A stretch of 64,000 bases of DNA from Candidatus Poseidoniaceae archaeon (GTDB lineage Archaea; Thermoplasmatota; Poseidoniia; Poseidoniales; Poseidoniaceae): the NCBI GenBank assembly GCA_938075675.1, contig CALJHE010000002.1, positions 1 through 64,000 of the forward strand, in the 5' to 3' direction. The first letter of the stretch is position 1; the number at the start of each line of letters is the position of its first letter. The translations under genes were made by a program, and so were the position numbers. Positions 24,458 through 33,739 of this stretch are shown piece after piece. The notes under the pieces were generated by a model that was given only the letters and a program-made list of their open reading frames with translations, was not told the origin of the DNA and did no database searches.

Positions 24458-27400
24458 TTAAGCCTGCCCATTTTGCTCAAGCCACATTTGGCCGTAGACA
24501 TTCCACTGTTCCATGGTCCATCCATCGGGCAAACCTGCAGCAGGAACCGGTGGAGCCGTTGAAGCAGTACTGAGTTGAGGCGATGGAGCTGTTGGAGCAG
24601 GGGCGATTGGAGGCGCTGCTGCAGGAGGAGTACCGACTGGAAGGGAAATTGATGGCAGTGACTTTGGTATATCGTATGCTGCACCAGCGACAGGAACTGT
24701 TGGTGCTGCGGCAACAGCGCCATAGGTTGCTTCGACGCTGCCTTCGTAACCTTCTTCTCCCCAGCCTCCGTAATCGTCTTCTTCTTCCTCTTCGGTGAGG
24801 ATGCGGAAAATTACTCCAACGCCGATGAGAAGAACAACGATGAAGCCAATCCAAGTGAGGATTGAACCAATGTCTACGCCATCAGAATCTCCGCCGGCAC
24901 CGTCAGTGGAAAGATCGGAACCGGTCTTGATCAACTGAAGTTGTAAAGTGGTGCTGGATGCATCACTTACGGTTTGAGATTCAGCCCATAGGGTAAGGTT
25001 GGTGAACAGAGAGTCGCTGCCGAGATTGTTAAGGGTCGTCGATGAAACGGTGAATATGACCGTAACTTGTCGTTCTTCTTCGACATCCAAGGAGAAGGTC
25101 CTGTCGCCGTTGGCAAGTTTGGATTGCACCCAGTTCGAAGAATCACCACTGTCGAGGTTCATAGATACGGATTGTGCAGTCGTGTATTGGTTTCGAACGG
25201 TAACGGTCATTGACCAAGCATCGACAGGTTCTGCCTCATCGATGACGAGCATCTCCGTTGGGATAATCTTTAACCAATTTTGAGAACCAACAAGATAGGT
25301 TGCTGAACCTGAAGAACTGATGGTCGCATCGTTGACGCTGGTCGCAATGATATCCAACACCAATTGACCTTCAGTACCATCTTGGAAGGAAAAGCGAACC
25401 GAAACGTTGTAACTGCTTCCGGTAGGAATCTCTGGCGTCATTCCGTCAAAGAGATTCGTGAACTCGATGTTCATGCCGGCTGGCGAGTTCGAAGTCATCG
25501 TGAAGCGGTCGACATTGTTACCATCGTTGAAAACTTCGAACTGCATGGTTTGAGCAGATTGACCCGGTATGTAGGATTGGTCGGCATCTTCGTCTGAAAC
25601 TCGGACTGCTGCCGTGTCAAGAATGTCCACCGTAAGGGTAATTGAAGCCTTGACCGATGAATCATCAACACTCGTTGCAGTAACAGTAAGACTGTACAGT
25701 TGAGGGGCCAATCCGATTGGCATTGGCAAATTCAATTGAATAATCGATGAGCCATCCCAAGCATCCATAACTGCAGTTTGGCTGCTTGCCAAGTTTGCAC
25801 CAAGTTGCCAGTTTTGTTGAGTTAAGGAGAGGTCGTACTGCTCGTCATCGTTACCTGTGTTGTAGATGCTGATGTAAACTTTCTCTGCCACGCCATTCGC
25901 TGGCCCTGAAAGATCAGTGTTGTCTGTTTCCATTGAAACTTGACGAAGAACTGGCACCTCAATGTTGCGAGTAAGTACATCGTTACCAAACAAAGCACCG
26001 CAAGATGGGCAGGTTGCTCGTAAAGTGAAAGAAACAGTACCTGGATTTGCTTGGGTAGCTGCAGTGACGTTCAACTGAAGATTGACGCTCTCCCCACGGC
26101 CGACATAAACAGGACTGGAGACAGACGCACCAGTATCATTGACAAGGAGTGCAGACCAATCATCCTCGGAAAAAGTGGTAGCGAGATTGAATGAAGCATC
26201 TCTGTTTCCAGAGTTTTGCAGACGGAATGGGACCAAGCCCGACTGACCAGGGCCAAACGAGCCTGCTTGGAGACCAACGGTCGATGTGAGAGACACACCG
26301 AATTGTTCAGTAACGCCGACTGGCGAAGATATTCGCGCCTTCTCTCCGGAGTTCTGCCCGGATGCATCCGTAAACCACAGTTCCCAAGTGAGTTGCTGAA
26401 CATCAGCGCCAGGTGGTATGGTGAGATTGACCCAAAGGTCGATAGAACCACCACCAGGGATTGGAGGGATGAGAATACTGGTATCGTGGTCAGGGACCAA
26501 AGTCGAATAGCCTGCACCGTTCAGGTACACTGCGTCTTGACGAATCATTGGATTTGCAGGGTTCATCCATGTGAGATTAGAGATATTTGACTCCGAGCGG
26601 ATTGTCGCAGGTGCGTATCCGTTGTTGGTAACCGTACAATACAAAGTAAGGAGATCGTTTGGTGGGGCTGAATAACCGTTTTCTGGAGCGTCGCAGTTGA
26701 CATCCAATGTATACTCTTGCACCTTACGAACTCCAAATTGAATCCAGTCATCCACATGGAACCCCTCAGTTGCTCCGCTGCTGTCGCTGCGAAGGACCAT
26801 TCCCATCGAGAATGAGTTTCCGCCAAGGAATACATTTTGGTTGGTCACATATGGGTTTTGAAGATAAGTTACTTGAGGGTCCCAACTGATACGAGTCCAT
26901 TGGTCCGGAGCCTGGCTCGGGTTGCCTTGGGCGATATCATAAACTATGGATTCGTTGATATTTTGGCTACCAGAACCACGCCACATTTCAATCGAAACAC
27001 TGTCGCCAGAGGCAACACTGCCCCATGCTTGAATATGTATTTGCGAAGAGATGTAGTTTGATGCATAGAATACATTTCGACAAATCCAAGTGCCGTATAC
27101 TTGAGACATTCCAGCGTCGAGTTGAGCGTTTGCACCGCAGTTGTTGCCGTTGGTAGAGATGAATGAATTGACGAGGCGATCGTGTGCATTTGAAGGATAG
27201 TTGTTACCCGACTCAGCATTGCCCCAATGTTTGGAACCTACGGCTCCACCAGAAAGGTCGGTCCATGAGCCATCGCCGTTTGCGTTACCCCCGTCAACAG
27301 GATAGCGGGCTGGAATGAAGGTTGAAGACTGAGTTGTTGTTCCATCGAAGGAATCTCGCATTATCGCTACCGGAACGGTCTTTTCCATCATGTCGTTTTC

Positions 27401-27889
27401 GTTACGGTCGTCACCGTTCGAGTCCTTGTCAATCATGGCTCGGAGGGTGAGGCCACCAGAAAGGTCATTGGTCGTTGTATCGAGAATCGAATGTGCTGCA
27501 GTTGGAGTCCAGATGAACGTTTTGGAATCAGATTGACCACTGACGAGATCTCCGGAGGTCCAATTGAATGTTTCCATCACATACCCGATTGGGTGGATGA
27601 CCTGAATCATGGCAATACTGTCTTTACCGATGAAAGAACTGCCTCCACGTTGAATTTCCATCCCGATCTCAATTGAATCTCCTTCGAACAGATAATCGAC
27701 GATAGAACCGTCTGATTGCGTCCATTCTTCAGCCGCATCAGTTGCGTTACCAACGGAAATAGAAACGACACGCCAATCATCGTTTGCCCCACCACGACCA
27801 GCAGCAGCACTGGCGGGTGCAGCCATTCCTAAGGCAAGAGTTTGGAACAACAATAGGGCAACAAGGGTCAACGGAGTGATACGACGCAT
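24458..27889 (-). CDS. large secreted surface protein with C-terminal membrane anchor
   Basis: About 1143 residues from ATG 27889 (MRRITPLTLVALLLFQTLAL), a clean signal peptide ending near APASA. The ectodomain consists of beta-rich segments resembling tandem Ig-like/CARDB modules, recognisable by repeated 'NxGN' turns such as QNSGNRDAS, YNTGNDDEQ and FNDGNNVDR. A CPSCG pair lies near residue 635. A single transmembrane helix (ILTWIGFIVVLLIGVGVIF) follows, then an acidic stretch, a Pro/Ala-rich cytoplasmic tail and a terminal LPDGWTMEQWNVYG module. An in-frame GTG at 27916 is possible, but the TATA-like site at 27921-27927 lies only ~9 nt before it. Role in cell surface structure or binding is inferred. 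Confidence 0.8.
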   Translation of the reverse strand: MRRITPLTLVALLLFQTLALGMAAPASAAAGRGGANDDWRVVSISVGNATDAAEEWTQSDGSIVDYLFEGDSIEIGMEIQRGGSSFIGKDSIAMIQVIHPIGYVMETFNWTSGDLVSGQSDSKTFIWTPTAAHSILDTTTNDLSGGLTLRAMIDKDSNGDDRNENDMMEKTVPVAIMRDSFDGTTTQSSTFIPARYPVDGGNANGDGSWTDLSGGAVGSKHWGNAESGNNYPSNAHDRLVNSFISTNGNNCGANAQLDAGMSQVYGTWICRNVFYASNYISSQIHIQAWGSVASGDSVSIEMWRGSGSQNINESIVYDIAQGNPSQAPDQWTRISWDPQVTYLQNPYVTNQNVFLGGNSFSMGMVLRSDSSGATEGFHVDDWIQFGVRKVQEYTLDVNCDAPENGYSAPPNDLLTLYCTVTNNGYAPATIRSESNISNLTWMNPANPMIRQDAVYLNGAGYSTLVPDHDTSILIPPIPGGGSIDLWVNLTIPPGADVQQLTWELWFTDASGQNSGEKARISSPVGVTEQFGVSLTSTVGLQAGSFGPGQSGLVPFRLQNSGNRDASFNLATTFSEDDWSALLVNDTGASVSSPVYVGRGESVNLQLNVTAATQANPGTVSFTLRATCPSCGALFGNDVLTRNIEVPVLRQVSMETDNTDLSGPANGVAEKVYISIYNTGNDDEQYDLSLTQQNWQLGANLASSQTAVMDAWDGSSIIQLNLPMPIGLAPQLYSLTVTATSVDDSSVKASITLTVDILDTAAVRVSDEDADQSYIPGQSAQTMQFEVFNDGNNVDRFTMTSNSPAGMNIEFTNLFDGMTPEIPTGSSYNVSVRFSFQDGTEGQLVLDIIATSVNDATISSSGSATYLVGSQNWLKIIPTEMLVIDEAEPVDAWSMTVTVRNQYTTAQSVSMNLDSGDSSNWVQSKLANGDRTFSLDVEEERQVTVIFTVSSTTLNNLGSDSLFTNLTLWAESQTVSDASSTTLQLQLIKTGSDLSTDGAGGDSDGVDIGSILTWIGFIVVLLIGVGVIFRILTEEEEEDDYGGWGEEGYEGSVEATYGAVAAAPTVPVAGAAYDIPKSLPSISLPVGTPPAAAPPIAPAPTAPSPQLSTASTAPPVPAAGLPDGWTMEQWNVYGQMWLEQNGQA

Positions 27890-27920
27890 AAGACCAACGA
27901 GACCTTCCAGTTTCACGCGG

Positions 27921-27927
27921 CATATAG
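27921..27927 (-). promoter_or_regulatory. TATA-like box for the large surface protein gene
   Basis: Minus-strand CTATATG is centred about 36 nt before the ATG at 27889 and only about 8 before the alternative GTG at 27916. This supports the later start with a leader of about ten nucleotides. Confidence 0.4.
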
Positions 27928-27976
27928 AGATGGCCTTTTGATGACCCCGTAGGGGTCACATGGATTAGCTTCGTAA

Positions 27977-29308
27977 TCACTTGGATTTACGCAGCCCCGT
28001 TATCGCAGGTTGGTCGTATGCTGGCGAGGATGTGAGTTCTTGAACACCGTCTGAGAGATGACCAGCTGCGTCTTTTTGGTCAAACAACTCACTGATTCCA
28101 TCAAACGATATATCTTCAGCCTCAGGAGGTATTGAATCAAGAACACCAGCAGCGTCATCAACCGCAGAAATTCCTTGGGATACTGTCTCGAGATGGGACG
28201 GTGCTTGGACTGCTAAGGTTGAACCTCCAACGGCGGCACTGGCAGCCTGAACTGCAGTAGCTGCCTTACTCGCCAATGCTGTCCCAGCAACCACGGCTGC
28301 AGTCGTTGCAGCAGAGGCGGCGATTCCGGCGCCTTTACCAACAAAACTCGCGGCTTTTGATGGTGGTTTCTGTGCAGCGGTTGGATTTTGAAGCTCATAC
28401 ATCCATTCGGGAGGATCTGACGAACCTGCCCCCAATACTGCAATCGTGGTAAAAGCAGCCAGGGGCATAACAGCAAGCGCTGTGAGTAAATCAAGGAAGG
28501 ATGTTTCTGGAATCGAAGCGATAGACAAAGATGATTCAAACAACTCTTTTTCGAGATTGATATTGAGGTTGAGGTCTGGGCCCATCCAGCCGATAACTGC
28601 CACGCTTGCTACACGCCCAAGAAGCCACAAAACAAGAACAGGGGCAAGCCAAGAAAGTTTCGTCATTGAAATGAGCCATTTCCGCGTAAAAGAGGCGATT
28701 CCGATGTATTTTTCAGCAATCCGAGGATACACTTTCATGATACTCAAGAGGCCAAATAGGTAGACGAGAAGGGCCATTTCGAGTCTACGCTCAGAATGCA
28801 TCACCGTATCAGGAATAAGCAAAACGAGCATCAACGGCACAGTTGCTAAAATCACTTGGAACGGCACTGCAAGTAGAATCAAACCGCCATGAGTTGACAG
28901 AATCGTATGTCCGTCAACCCATCGTTCATGCGCTAAAACAGTCAATCTGCCGTGAGGTGATTGCGCGTATTTCTTGCGCAGAATCCGACGTGAAAATGCA
29001 TCAGATTTACCCCTACTGAGCCCTAAAAATTGCAGCCAACCTCCTTTTTCAACGACTCGTAAAGGCCTAAATCCACCCAACAACAACGCCAACAAAAGAG
29101 CAATCATCCCGTACATCAGCGATGCAGCCACAATCCAAGGCAACATGTCCCAATCGAAGGAGAGAGCAGCACTCTCATCTGCCAGTGAAAATTGGAAGAA
29201 ATAAGTAATCAAAAAGGCAGCCAATGGCGTTAGAAATACCTGACAAAAAGCAATAATTGTCAACCATACTCTGGGGATGAGCGTTTTTCGGCGCGCATAC
29301 CTCCCCAT
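27977..29308 (-). CDS. multi-spanning membrane protein, function unknown
   Basis: 443 residues. I count about six to seven hydrophobic segments in the first 300 residues (e.g. LTIIAFCQVFLTPLAAFLIT, LPWIVAASLMYGMIALLLAL, LILLAVPFQVILATVPLMLV, LAPVLVLWLLGRVASVAVIG). The last 130 residues are cytoplasmic and start Ala-rich (GAGIAASAATTAAVVAGTAL) before turning acidic. I do not recognise the family. It lies between the surface protein and a second membrane protein on the same strand, 85 bases after the latter, and may share a role in the envelope. Confidence 0.7.
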   Translation of the reverse strand: MGRYARRKTLIPRVWLTIIAFCQVFLTPLAAFLITYFFQFSLADESAALSFDWDMLPWIVAASLMYGMIALLLALLLGGFRPLRVVEKGGWLQFLGLSRGKSDAFSRRILRKKYAQSPHGRLTVLAHERWVDGHTILSTHGGLILLAVPFQVILATVPLMLVLLIPDTVMHSERRLEMALLVYLFGLLSIMKVYPRIAEKYIGIASFTRKWLISMTKLSWLAPVLVLWLLGRVASVAVIGWMGPDLNLNINLEKELFESSLSIASIPETSFLDLLTALAVMPLAAFTTIAVLGAGSSDPPEWMYELQNPTAAQKPPSKAASFVGKGAGIAASAATTAAVVAGTALASKAATAVQAASAAVGGSTLAVQAPSHLETVSQGISAVDDAAGVLDSIPPEAEDISFDGISELFDQKDAAGHLSDGVQELTSSPAYDQPAITGLRKSK

Positions 29309-29393
29309 GAATGACGCTGATTCAGTCCCATCTCAAAGATTGCCCCTCAGAAATGGAGAAAATCGACGGTTGTGATGATGCAACAAAAGGCCG

Positions 29394-29999
29394 TCATTCT
29401 TCTTCTGCAACTGGAATCTGGTCGAAGAAAGTCAGAACAGAATGCCCATCTGTGAGCAAGAGGTAGAGAAATCCGAAAGGCCGTCTTTCGCTTCGTTTAC
29501 GGCCGAGGTCTGGTCGAAGCATATCGGAGAGTTTTGAATTACAATTTGGACAATAGACTCCAGAGACCCCCCAATGCGGAGAAGCCCAGTTGCAACACCC
29601 ATCGGAACTTTCGGCCTTGTCAGCGAGAACCTGCAATTCTACCGCCATTTGCTTGGTCCAAGGAGGTGGCATGCCTCCGACAAAATACTGCAGGCGGTTA
29701 AGAATAAGCCAACTGCTGGAAACCCAAAGCCCGAATCCGAAGGCTGCATTGCCCCAACGAACCGATGCAATACCAAGAATCAATGGAAGTATGACAACAA
29801 CAAGACCCATCCAATAGAACATGCGCATGTGCAGAACTCGCTGCGTAAGGTGAGGAGACAATGGCAAAGGCTCAGGATGCGGCGGCAGTTTCGTGTTGAA
29901 ACCTCGGGTTCTCGACAACATCAAAAACGGAAAACGCGGTAAAATTGTACCGAGAAGAACCCCAAGCAAAAAGAATCCAGTGGCTGATAAAAAGCTCAT
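29394..29999 (-). CDS. small membrane protein with zinc-ribbon-like cysteines, function unknown
   Basis: 201 residues with two or three hydrophobic helices (FLSATGFFLLGVLLGTILPR; YWMGLVVVILPLILGIASV; AFGFGLWVSSSWLILN) and a C-terminal soluble part containing CC and CPNC (CCNWASPHWGVSGVYCPNC), which looks like a metal site. The ATG at 29999 is preceded by GTAGGTGA and lies eight bases after the aminotransferase stop, suggesting co-transcription with it. No family assignment. Confidence 0.65.
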   Translation of the reverse strand: MSFLSATGFFLLGVLLGTILPRFPFLMLSRTRGFNTKLPPHPEPLPLSPHLTQRVLHMRMFYWMGLVVVILPLILGIASVRWGNAAFGFGLWVSSSWLILNRLQYFVGGMPPPWTKQMAVELQVLADKAESSDGCCNWASPHWGVSGVYCPNCNSKLSDMLRPDLGRKRSERRPFGFLYLLLTDGHSVLTFFDQIPVAEEE

Positions 30000-30007
30000 A
30001 CATTCAC

Positions 30008-31159
30008 CTACTCGTTGGACTGAAGGCGAAGAAGTGTCTTTGCAACAATGTCCATGCCCTTGCTGATGTCTTCTTGACTGATGGTGTAAGCAAAACGGAG
30101 GTGTCCTTCACCGGATGGTCCGAAAGCCGAACCTGGTGAGCAAAGCACACCGTCTCGAAGCAATTCCATTGCGACTTCTTGTGAAGTCATGTTGGGCACA
30201 TTGACCTTAGGGAAGACATAGATCGCACCCTTTGGCTTGTGACATTCGACTCCAGGCATAGCGTTCAACCGCTTGACAATTAAGTCGCATCGTTGTCTAA
30301 ATTCTTCTGCCAAAATATTTGGATAATCGCTTGCCTCGTTCATTGCAGTAAGAATTGCATATTGCATAGCGTCGTTCGAGCACGCTGTGATGTAGTACTG
30401 CATCTTGATAATTTGCTGCATAGCCTCACGGTTGGTAGAAGCGATGTAACCCATCCTCCAACCGGTCATGGCAAAGGTTTTCGAAAAGGAGTTGACAACC
30501 AACACACGGTCATAGTCAGTGCCCATGAACGATACATGGGGGGCATTGAAGACAATTCGGTCATACACTTCATCGGAAATAATCCATAGGTTGTGCCGTT
30601 TGGCAAACTCGAGCAATTGGTCACGCTGAGATTCGTTGAGAGTTCCACCGGTGGGGTTGCTCGGGAAGTTGTACAGGATTGCAACGGTGTTTTCATCAAC
30701 AAGCGATTCAAGGTGCGCCACATGAGGAATGAACTCGTCCTCAAACAAACATGAATAGTAACGCGCTGTGCCTCCAGCAATAGTCACGTCGGGACCATAA
30801 AGTGGGAAATATGGTTCAGGAAGCAAAACATTGTCTCCCGGATTAACGAGCGTCAAAAACAAATTGAGGAGTGCATTGGTGCCAGACATGGTAATGCAGA
30901 TGTTACTTTCATCCATCCCAGATTGGTACGAATCCCATGACTCCGCAATTTTTTGACGAAGCTCCGGCAAACCTGCAGTTGTCGTGTACTTGTTACGGCC
31001 GTCTAACATAGCCTGGTGAAAGGCTTCGATAGCAACTGGAGGAGGCTGAAAATCGGGCTCCCCGAGGCCAAACGAAATAACATCATCACCGGCGAGGTCA
31101 AACATTTTGCGAACACCCGTAGGCTGAATACTCAATGCTCTGTCGCTGAATGTCCCCAT
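30008..31159 (-). CDS. PLP-dependent aminotransferase, class I (aspartate/aromatic type)
   Basis: 383 residues. Fold type I aminotransferase motifs are present: GLGEPDF (31-37), the cofactor-contacting SGTNALL, YNFPSNPTGG (163-172), ISDEVYD (194-200) and the PLP-binding Lys227 in NSFSKTFAMTGWRMGY, followed by a substrate-carboxylate Arg in HLRFAY. It moves amino groups between an amino acid and 2-oxoglutarate; the acceptor cannot be told from sequence. It precedes the zinc-ribbon membrane protein with an eight-base gap. Confidence 0.92.
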   Translation of the reverse strand: MGTFSDRALSIQPTGVRKMFDLAGDDVISFGLGEPDFQPPPVAIEAFHQAMLDGRNKYTTTAGLPELRQKIAESWDSYQSGMDESNICITMSGTNALLNLFLTLVNPGDNVLLPEPYFPLYGPDVTIAGGTARYYSCLFEDEFIPHVAHLESLVDENTVAILYNFPSNPTGGTLNESQRDQLLEFAKRHNLWIISDEVYDRIVFNAPHVSFMGTDYDRVLVVNSFSKTFAMTGWRMGYIASTNREAMQQIIKMQYYITACSNDAMQYAILTAMNEASDYPNILAEEFRQRCDLIVKRLNAMPGVECHKPKGAIYVFPKVNVPNMTSQEVAMELLRDGVLCSPGSAFGPSGEGHLRFAYTISQEDISKGMDIVAKTLLRLQSNE

Positions 31160-31218
31160 GTTATCACCGAATCAAGTGGTCCTTTTGAAGCCGAGGTCAA
31201 AAATGAATCTCCGTATCG

Positions 31219-33411
31219 TCATTTCCCATCGCCGATCTCGTCGACCAGAACTCCATCGATGACTTCAGCCATCTCAGCATCTTCAGCAATTGCTGCATCG
31301 ATTGAAGCGTTTGATTCCTTCGTCGAAATGCCTAATGGAGCATCCGTTCGAGAGTTCCAAAGAAGAACGATCACAATGATGCTGAGCAGAATGAAATAGC
31401 CACTTGTGGGCAGTGCAGCAAACAAACCTGACGCTTGGTTCGAGACACCATCACCTGTACCCATGACTGATACCGAAACTGGAAGGGATTGTACTCCTTG
31501 TTCGTTGAGAGCACGGAATTCTACAGTCTGATTACCTTCTGCCAAAGCATCAAGGTCGAGCGCCACCATCCATGTGAACCGTTCCAAAGCGGCAAGTTGA
31601 GTGCTTGTTTCATCAAATGCTGCGCTCTTCCACTCTCCGCTGCCTATTCGATATTCAACCGCTGAAATTGTTCCTGCTTGACTCCAAGCTATTCCTTCAA
31701 TGACATGAAGGCCATTGGTTTCGTTAATTGAAGAGTTGGTGACGTGAACTTGTGCATGTACATCGATTGAACCAGTCAGATTTTCTTCCTTGAGCATTAG
31801 AGCCATCTTGGTCGCTTCGTAAGCATCAGCCATGCCCCATCCGAAGTCACGGTTCCAGAACGGGTCCACATCTGGTTGAGTCGGTTCTCCACGGCGTTCA
31901 GCAGTGAGTTTGATGATTTCTTTCATCTCTGCCGGCGAGAGGTCAGGATTTGCTTCAATCATCAAGGCGAGAATTCCTGATACTGCAGGTGTGGCATACG
32001 ATGTACCCGAGCCACGCCCTGTGTAGCCATTCTCAGAAGCGTCGCCTCCAATGAAATTGTTGCACAAACCACTCGTCACGCAACCTTCGGCTTGGACAAT
32101 GTTGGTGCCAGGTGCAGTAATCTCTGGTTTGAGTTCATTCAGAGGATTCCCATCACCGTTGTCTCTGCGAGGGCCACGAGAGGAATAATCTGCAATCGTG
32201 TCGTCTTGACGGTCAACTGTGTTGCGGTCATCGGTTGCACCTACGGTAAGTGAGAGATCTGAAGAGCCCATACCAGACAAACCATCGTTCGAGGGGCCGT
32301 CGTTTCCTGCGGCCACACTGACAATAATTCCAGCCTCCATGGCTTCATTGAGGATTTGGCTGTGCATGTCGTTACCGTCCGAGCCTCCGCCTTCGTGAGA
32401 AGTGATTCCCCACGAGAGAGACAAAATGTCTATGCCGTAATTTGTGCCATCTGCCCCTTGCCATTCGGTGTCTTTGTTGTCGATAATCCATTGGATTCCG
32501 TTCATAGCAGATTCATAAAACTCCTGTTCCAAAACATAATTTTCAAACGGACCTGCGCCTGCATCTGTTCCGATACGAACATCCACGAGCGCTGCATCAG
32601 GTGCTGAACCGTAGAATTCAGTTTGTGCACCACTCGCATCAATGCCCGTTGCAGCTGCCATACCCATGCATGCAGTTCCATGTTGATTGCCGTCATCAGG
32701 GTCAAATGTGCCGTCGGTTTCTCTTACACCGCCACCTGCTGCGATGCAAATTGGGTCGGACGGAGTGTAACAAACTGCATCGTATCCAGCAACGAACTTT
32801 TCACTGAGCCCAGGATGTTCGTTATCGACGCCGGTGTCAACCATGGCGATATTCACACCTGCTCCAGAAACGCCGAGGTCCCATGCACCTACTGGATAGA
32901 AACTGGAGTTGCTCGCTTTAACTGCGGGAGTTTGCACATCGCCGTAGAAGATCACATTGCCGTACTCTTCTACCATCACCACATCATCAAGCGCAGCCAA
33001 ATTTGGTGCCAGGGTCGTATTGACCTGCCCCAAGAGAACACCGTCTACAGCTTCGATGACATCGACTACATTCAATCCGAGGCCCGCTAACGCGGCTAGG
33101 TGGACGTCGGTCACATCGGTTTGATACACCAGTGCAGTACCGGTAACCCCGATTCTCGATTCTATAGAGTCGTGAATTCCGTTACGGTCGAGGTCCAGCG
33201 AAGTGCGCTCCCACCATGGAGTGTTGTCATCAACCCAATCGGGGGATGTTTGTTCAGGAATCTCAAATGTTTGTCCGGATTGAATCCATTGAATGCCTTC
33301 GGAATCGACGGATGTCCAAGAGGAGCGTTCAACGTCATTCGAAGCAGTCAGAGATCCAGTAACGGGGCCCATGAGGAGAGCAAAAAGAAGCAAGGCAATC
33401 GGTCGGCGCAT
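31219..33411 (-). CDS. secreted subtilisin-family serine protease, membrane anchored
   Basis: 730 residues. Signal peptide (MRRPIALLLFALLMGPVTG), a propeptide with the dockerin-like calcium string DLDRNGIHDSIES (about 73-85), then an S8 catalytic domain with Asp192 (MVDTGVD), His244 (GNQHGTACMG), oxyanion Asn370 (AAGNDG) and Ser471 (GTSYATPAVSG). A beta domain follows and a C-terminal helix (GYFILLSIIVIVLLW) anchors it, ending in an acidic cytoplasmic tail. It would digest extracellular protein for uptake. A TATA-like AATTATG at 33437-33443 lies about 29 nt before the ATG. Confidence 0.93.
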   Translation of the reverse strand: MRRPIALLLFALLMGPVTGSLTASNDVERSSWTSVDSEGIQWIQSGQTFEIPEQTSPDWVDDNTPWWERTSLDLDRNGIHDSIESRIGVTGTALVYQTDVTDVHLAALAGLGLNVVDVIEAVDGVLLGQVNTTLAPNLAALDDVVMVEEYGNVIFYGDVQTPAVKASNSSFYPVGAWDLGVSGAGVNIAMVDTGVDNEHPGLSEKFVAGYDAVCYTPSDPICIAAGGGVRETDGTFDPDDGNQHGTACMGMAAATGIDASGAQTEFYGSAPDAALVDVRIGTDAGAGPFENYVLEQEFYESAMNGIQWIIDNKDTEWQGADGTNYGIDILSLSWGITSHEGGGSDGNDMHSQILNEAMEAGIIVSVAAGNDGPSNDGLSGMGSSDLSLTVGATDDRNTVDRQDDTIADYSSRGPRRDNGDGNPLNELKPEITAPGTNIVQAEGCVTSGLCNNFIGGDASENGYTGRGSGTSYATPAVSGILALMIEANPDLSPAEMKEIIKLTAERRGEPTQPDVDPFWNRDFGWGMADAYEATKMALMLKEENLTGSIDVHAQVHVTNSSINETNGLHVIEGIAWSQAGTISAVEYRIGSGEWKSAAFDETSTQLAALERFTWMVALDLDALAEGNQTVEFRALNEQGVQSLPVSVSVMGTGDGVSNQASGLFAALPTSGYFILLSIIVIVLLWNSRTDAPLGISTKESNASIDAAIAEDAEMAEVIDGVLVDEIGDGK

Positions 33412-33522
33412 AGAATTCCCAAACGACCCTCGAAGGCATAATTCAAGAACATATGCCTCTTATGGAAAAGTTCCACTTGAGTTGAAGAAAATAAAACATG
33501 GAAGATCGTTTTGAACCCTTCC

Positions 33523-33555
33523 CAAAAAAAAACAAAAATGCCGCCCTACAGCGGC
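33523..33555 (-). terminator. hairpin plus T-tract terminator downstream of tRNA-Trp
   Basis: On the minus strand GCCGC-TGTAGG-GCGGC (33555-33540) is followed by TTTTTGTTTTTTTTT (33538-33524). It ends the tRNA-Trp transcript and also separates it from the protease promoter. Confidence 0.65.
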
Positions 33556-33559
33556 TATG

Positions 33560-33577
33560 AAAAACGCAATACTGCGT
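33560..33577 (-). terminator. first hairpin/T-tract terminator after tRNA-Trp
   Basis: Minus-strand ACGCA-GTAT-TGCGT (33577-33564) is followed directly by TTTT (33563-33560). With the second terminator 5 bases further on, it forms a tandem stop. Confidence 0.5.
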
Positions 33578-33638
33578 ACAGATAAGCAACAAAGGTGGGA
33601 GCAGAGGGATTTGAACCCCCCCCAGCGGATTTCTTCTG

Positions 33639-33664
33639 AAACTGCCCACCGAAATGGGCAGTCT
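33639..33664 (-). other. extra 10-bp hairpin in the tRNA-Trp intron
   Basis: Minus-strand AGACTGCCCA-TTTCGG-TGGGCAGTTT forms a ten-pair stem (one G-U) with a 6-nt loop between the sRNA domain and the 3' splice site. It may hold the intron in shape for the splicing endonuclease. Confidence 0.6.
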
Positions 33665-33670
33665 GCAGGA

Positions 33671-33739
33671 TTGCAACAGGTCGGCGCTCCAGTTGGTCAT
33701 CAACTTTCAGCAAACCCACTCGTCGTCATTCCTGTGCAA
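33671..33739 (-). ncRNA. C/D-box guide RNA inside the tRNA-Trp intron
   Basis: All elements of an archaeal C/D sRNA are present in order: terminal stem TTGCACAGG (33739-33731) with CCTGTTGCAA (33680-33671, one bulged T), box C ATGACGA (33729-33723), 12-nt guide (33722-33711), box D' CTGA (33710-33707), a 4-nt spacer, box C' TGATGA (33702-33697), 12-nt guide CCAACTGGAGCG (33696-33685), box D CCGA (33684-33681). Both guides have the canonical 12-nt spacing. AACTGGAGC pairs with GCTCCAG^TT of the unspliced tRNA-Trp, and the fifth base before box D pairs with C34, so it should direct 2'-O-methylation of C34. Box C and box D each have one variant base. The D' guide (CGAGTGGGTTTG) has no target seen here. 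Confidence 0.85.

Noticed and set aside
33675-33710. A second anticodon-like loop (GCA or CAG) within the tRNA-Trp intron
   Set aside because: These sequences do not sit on proper five-pair stems; they belong to the C/D sRNA and the extra hairpin.
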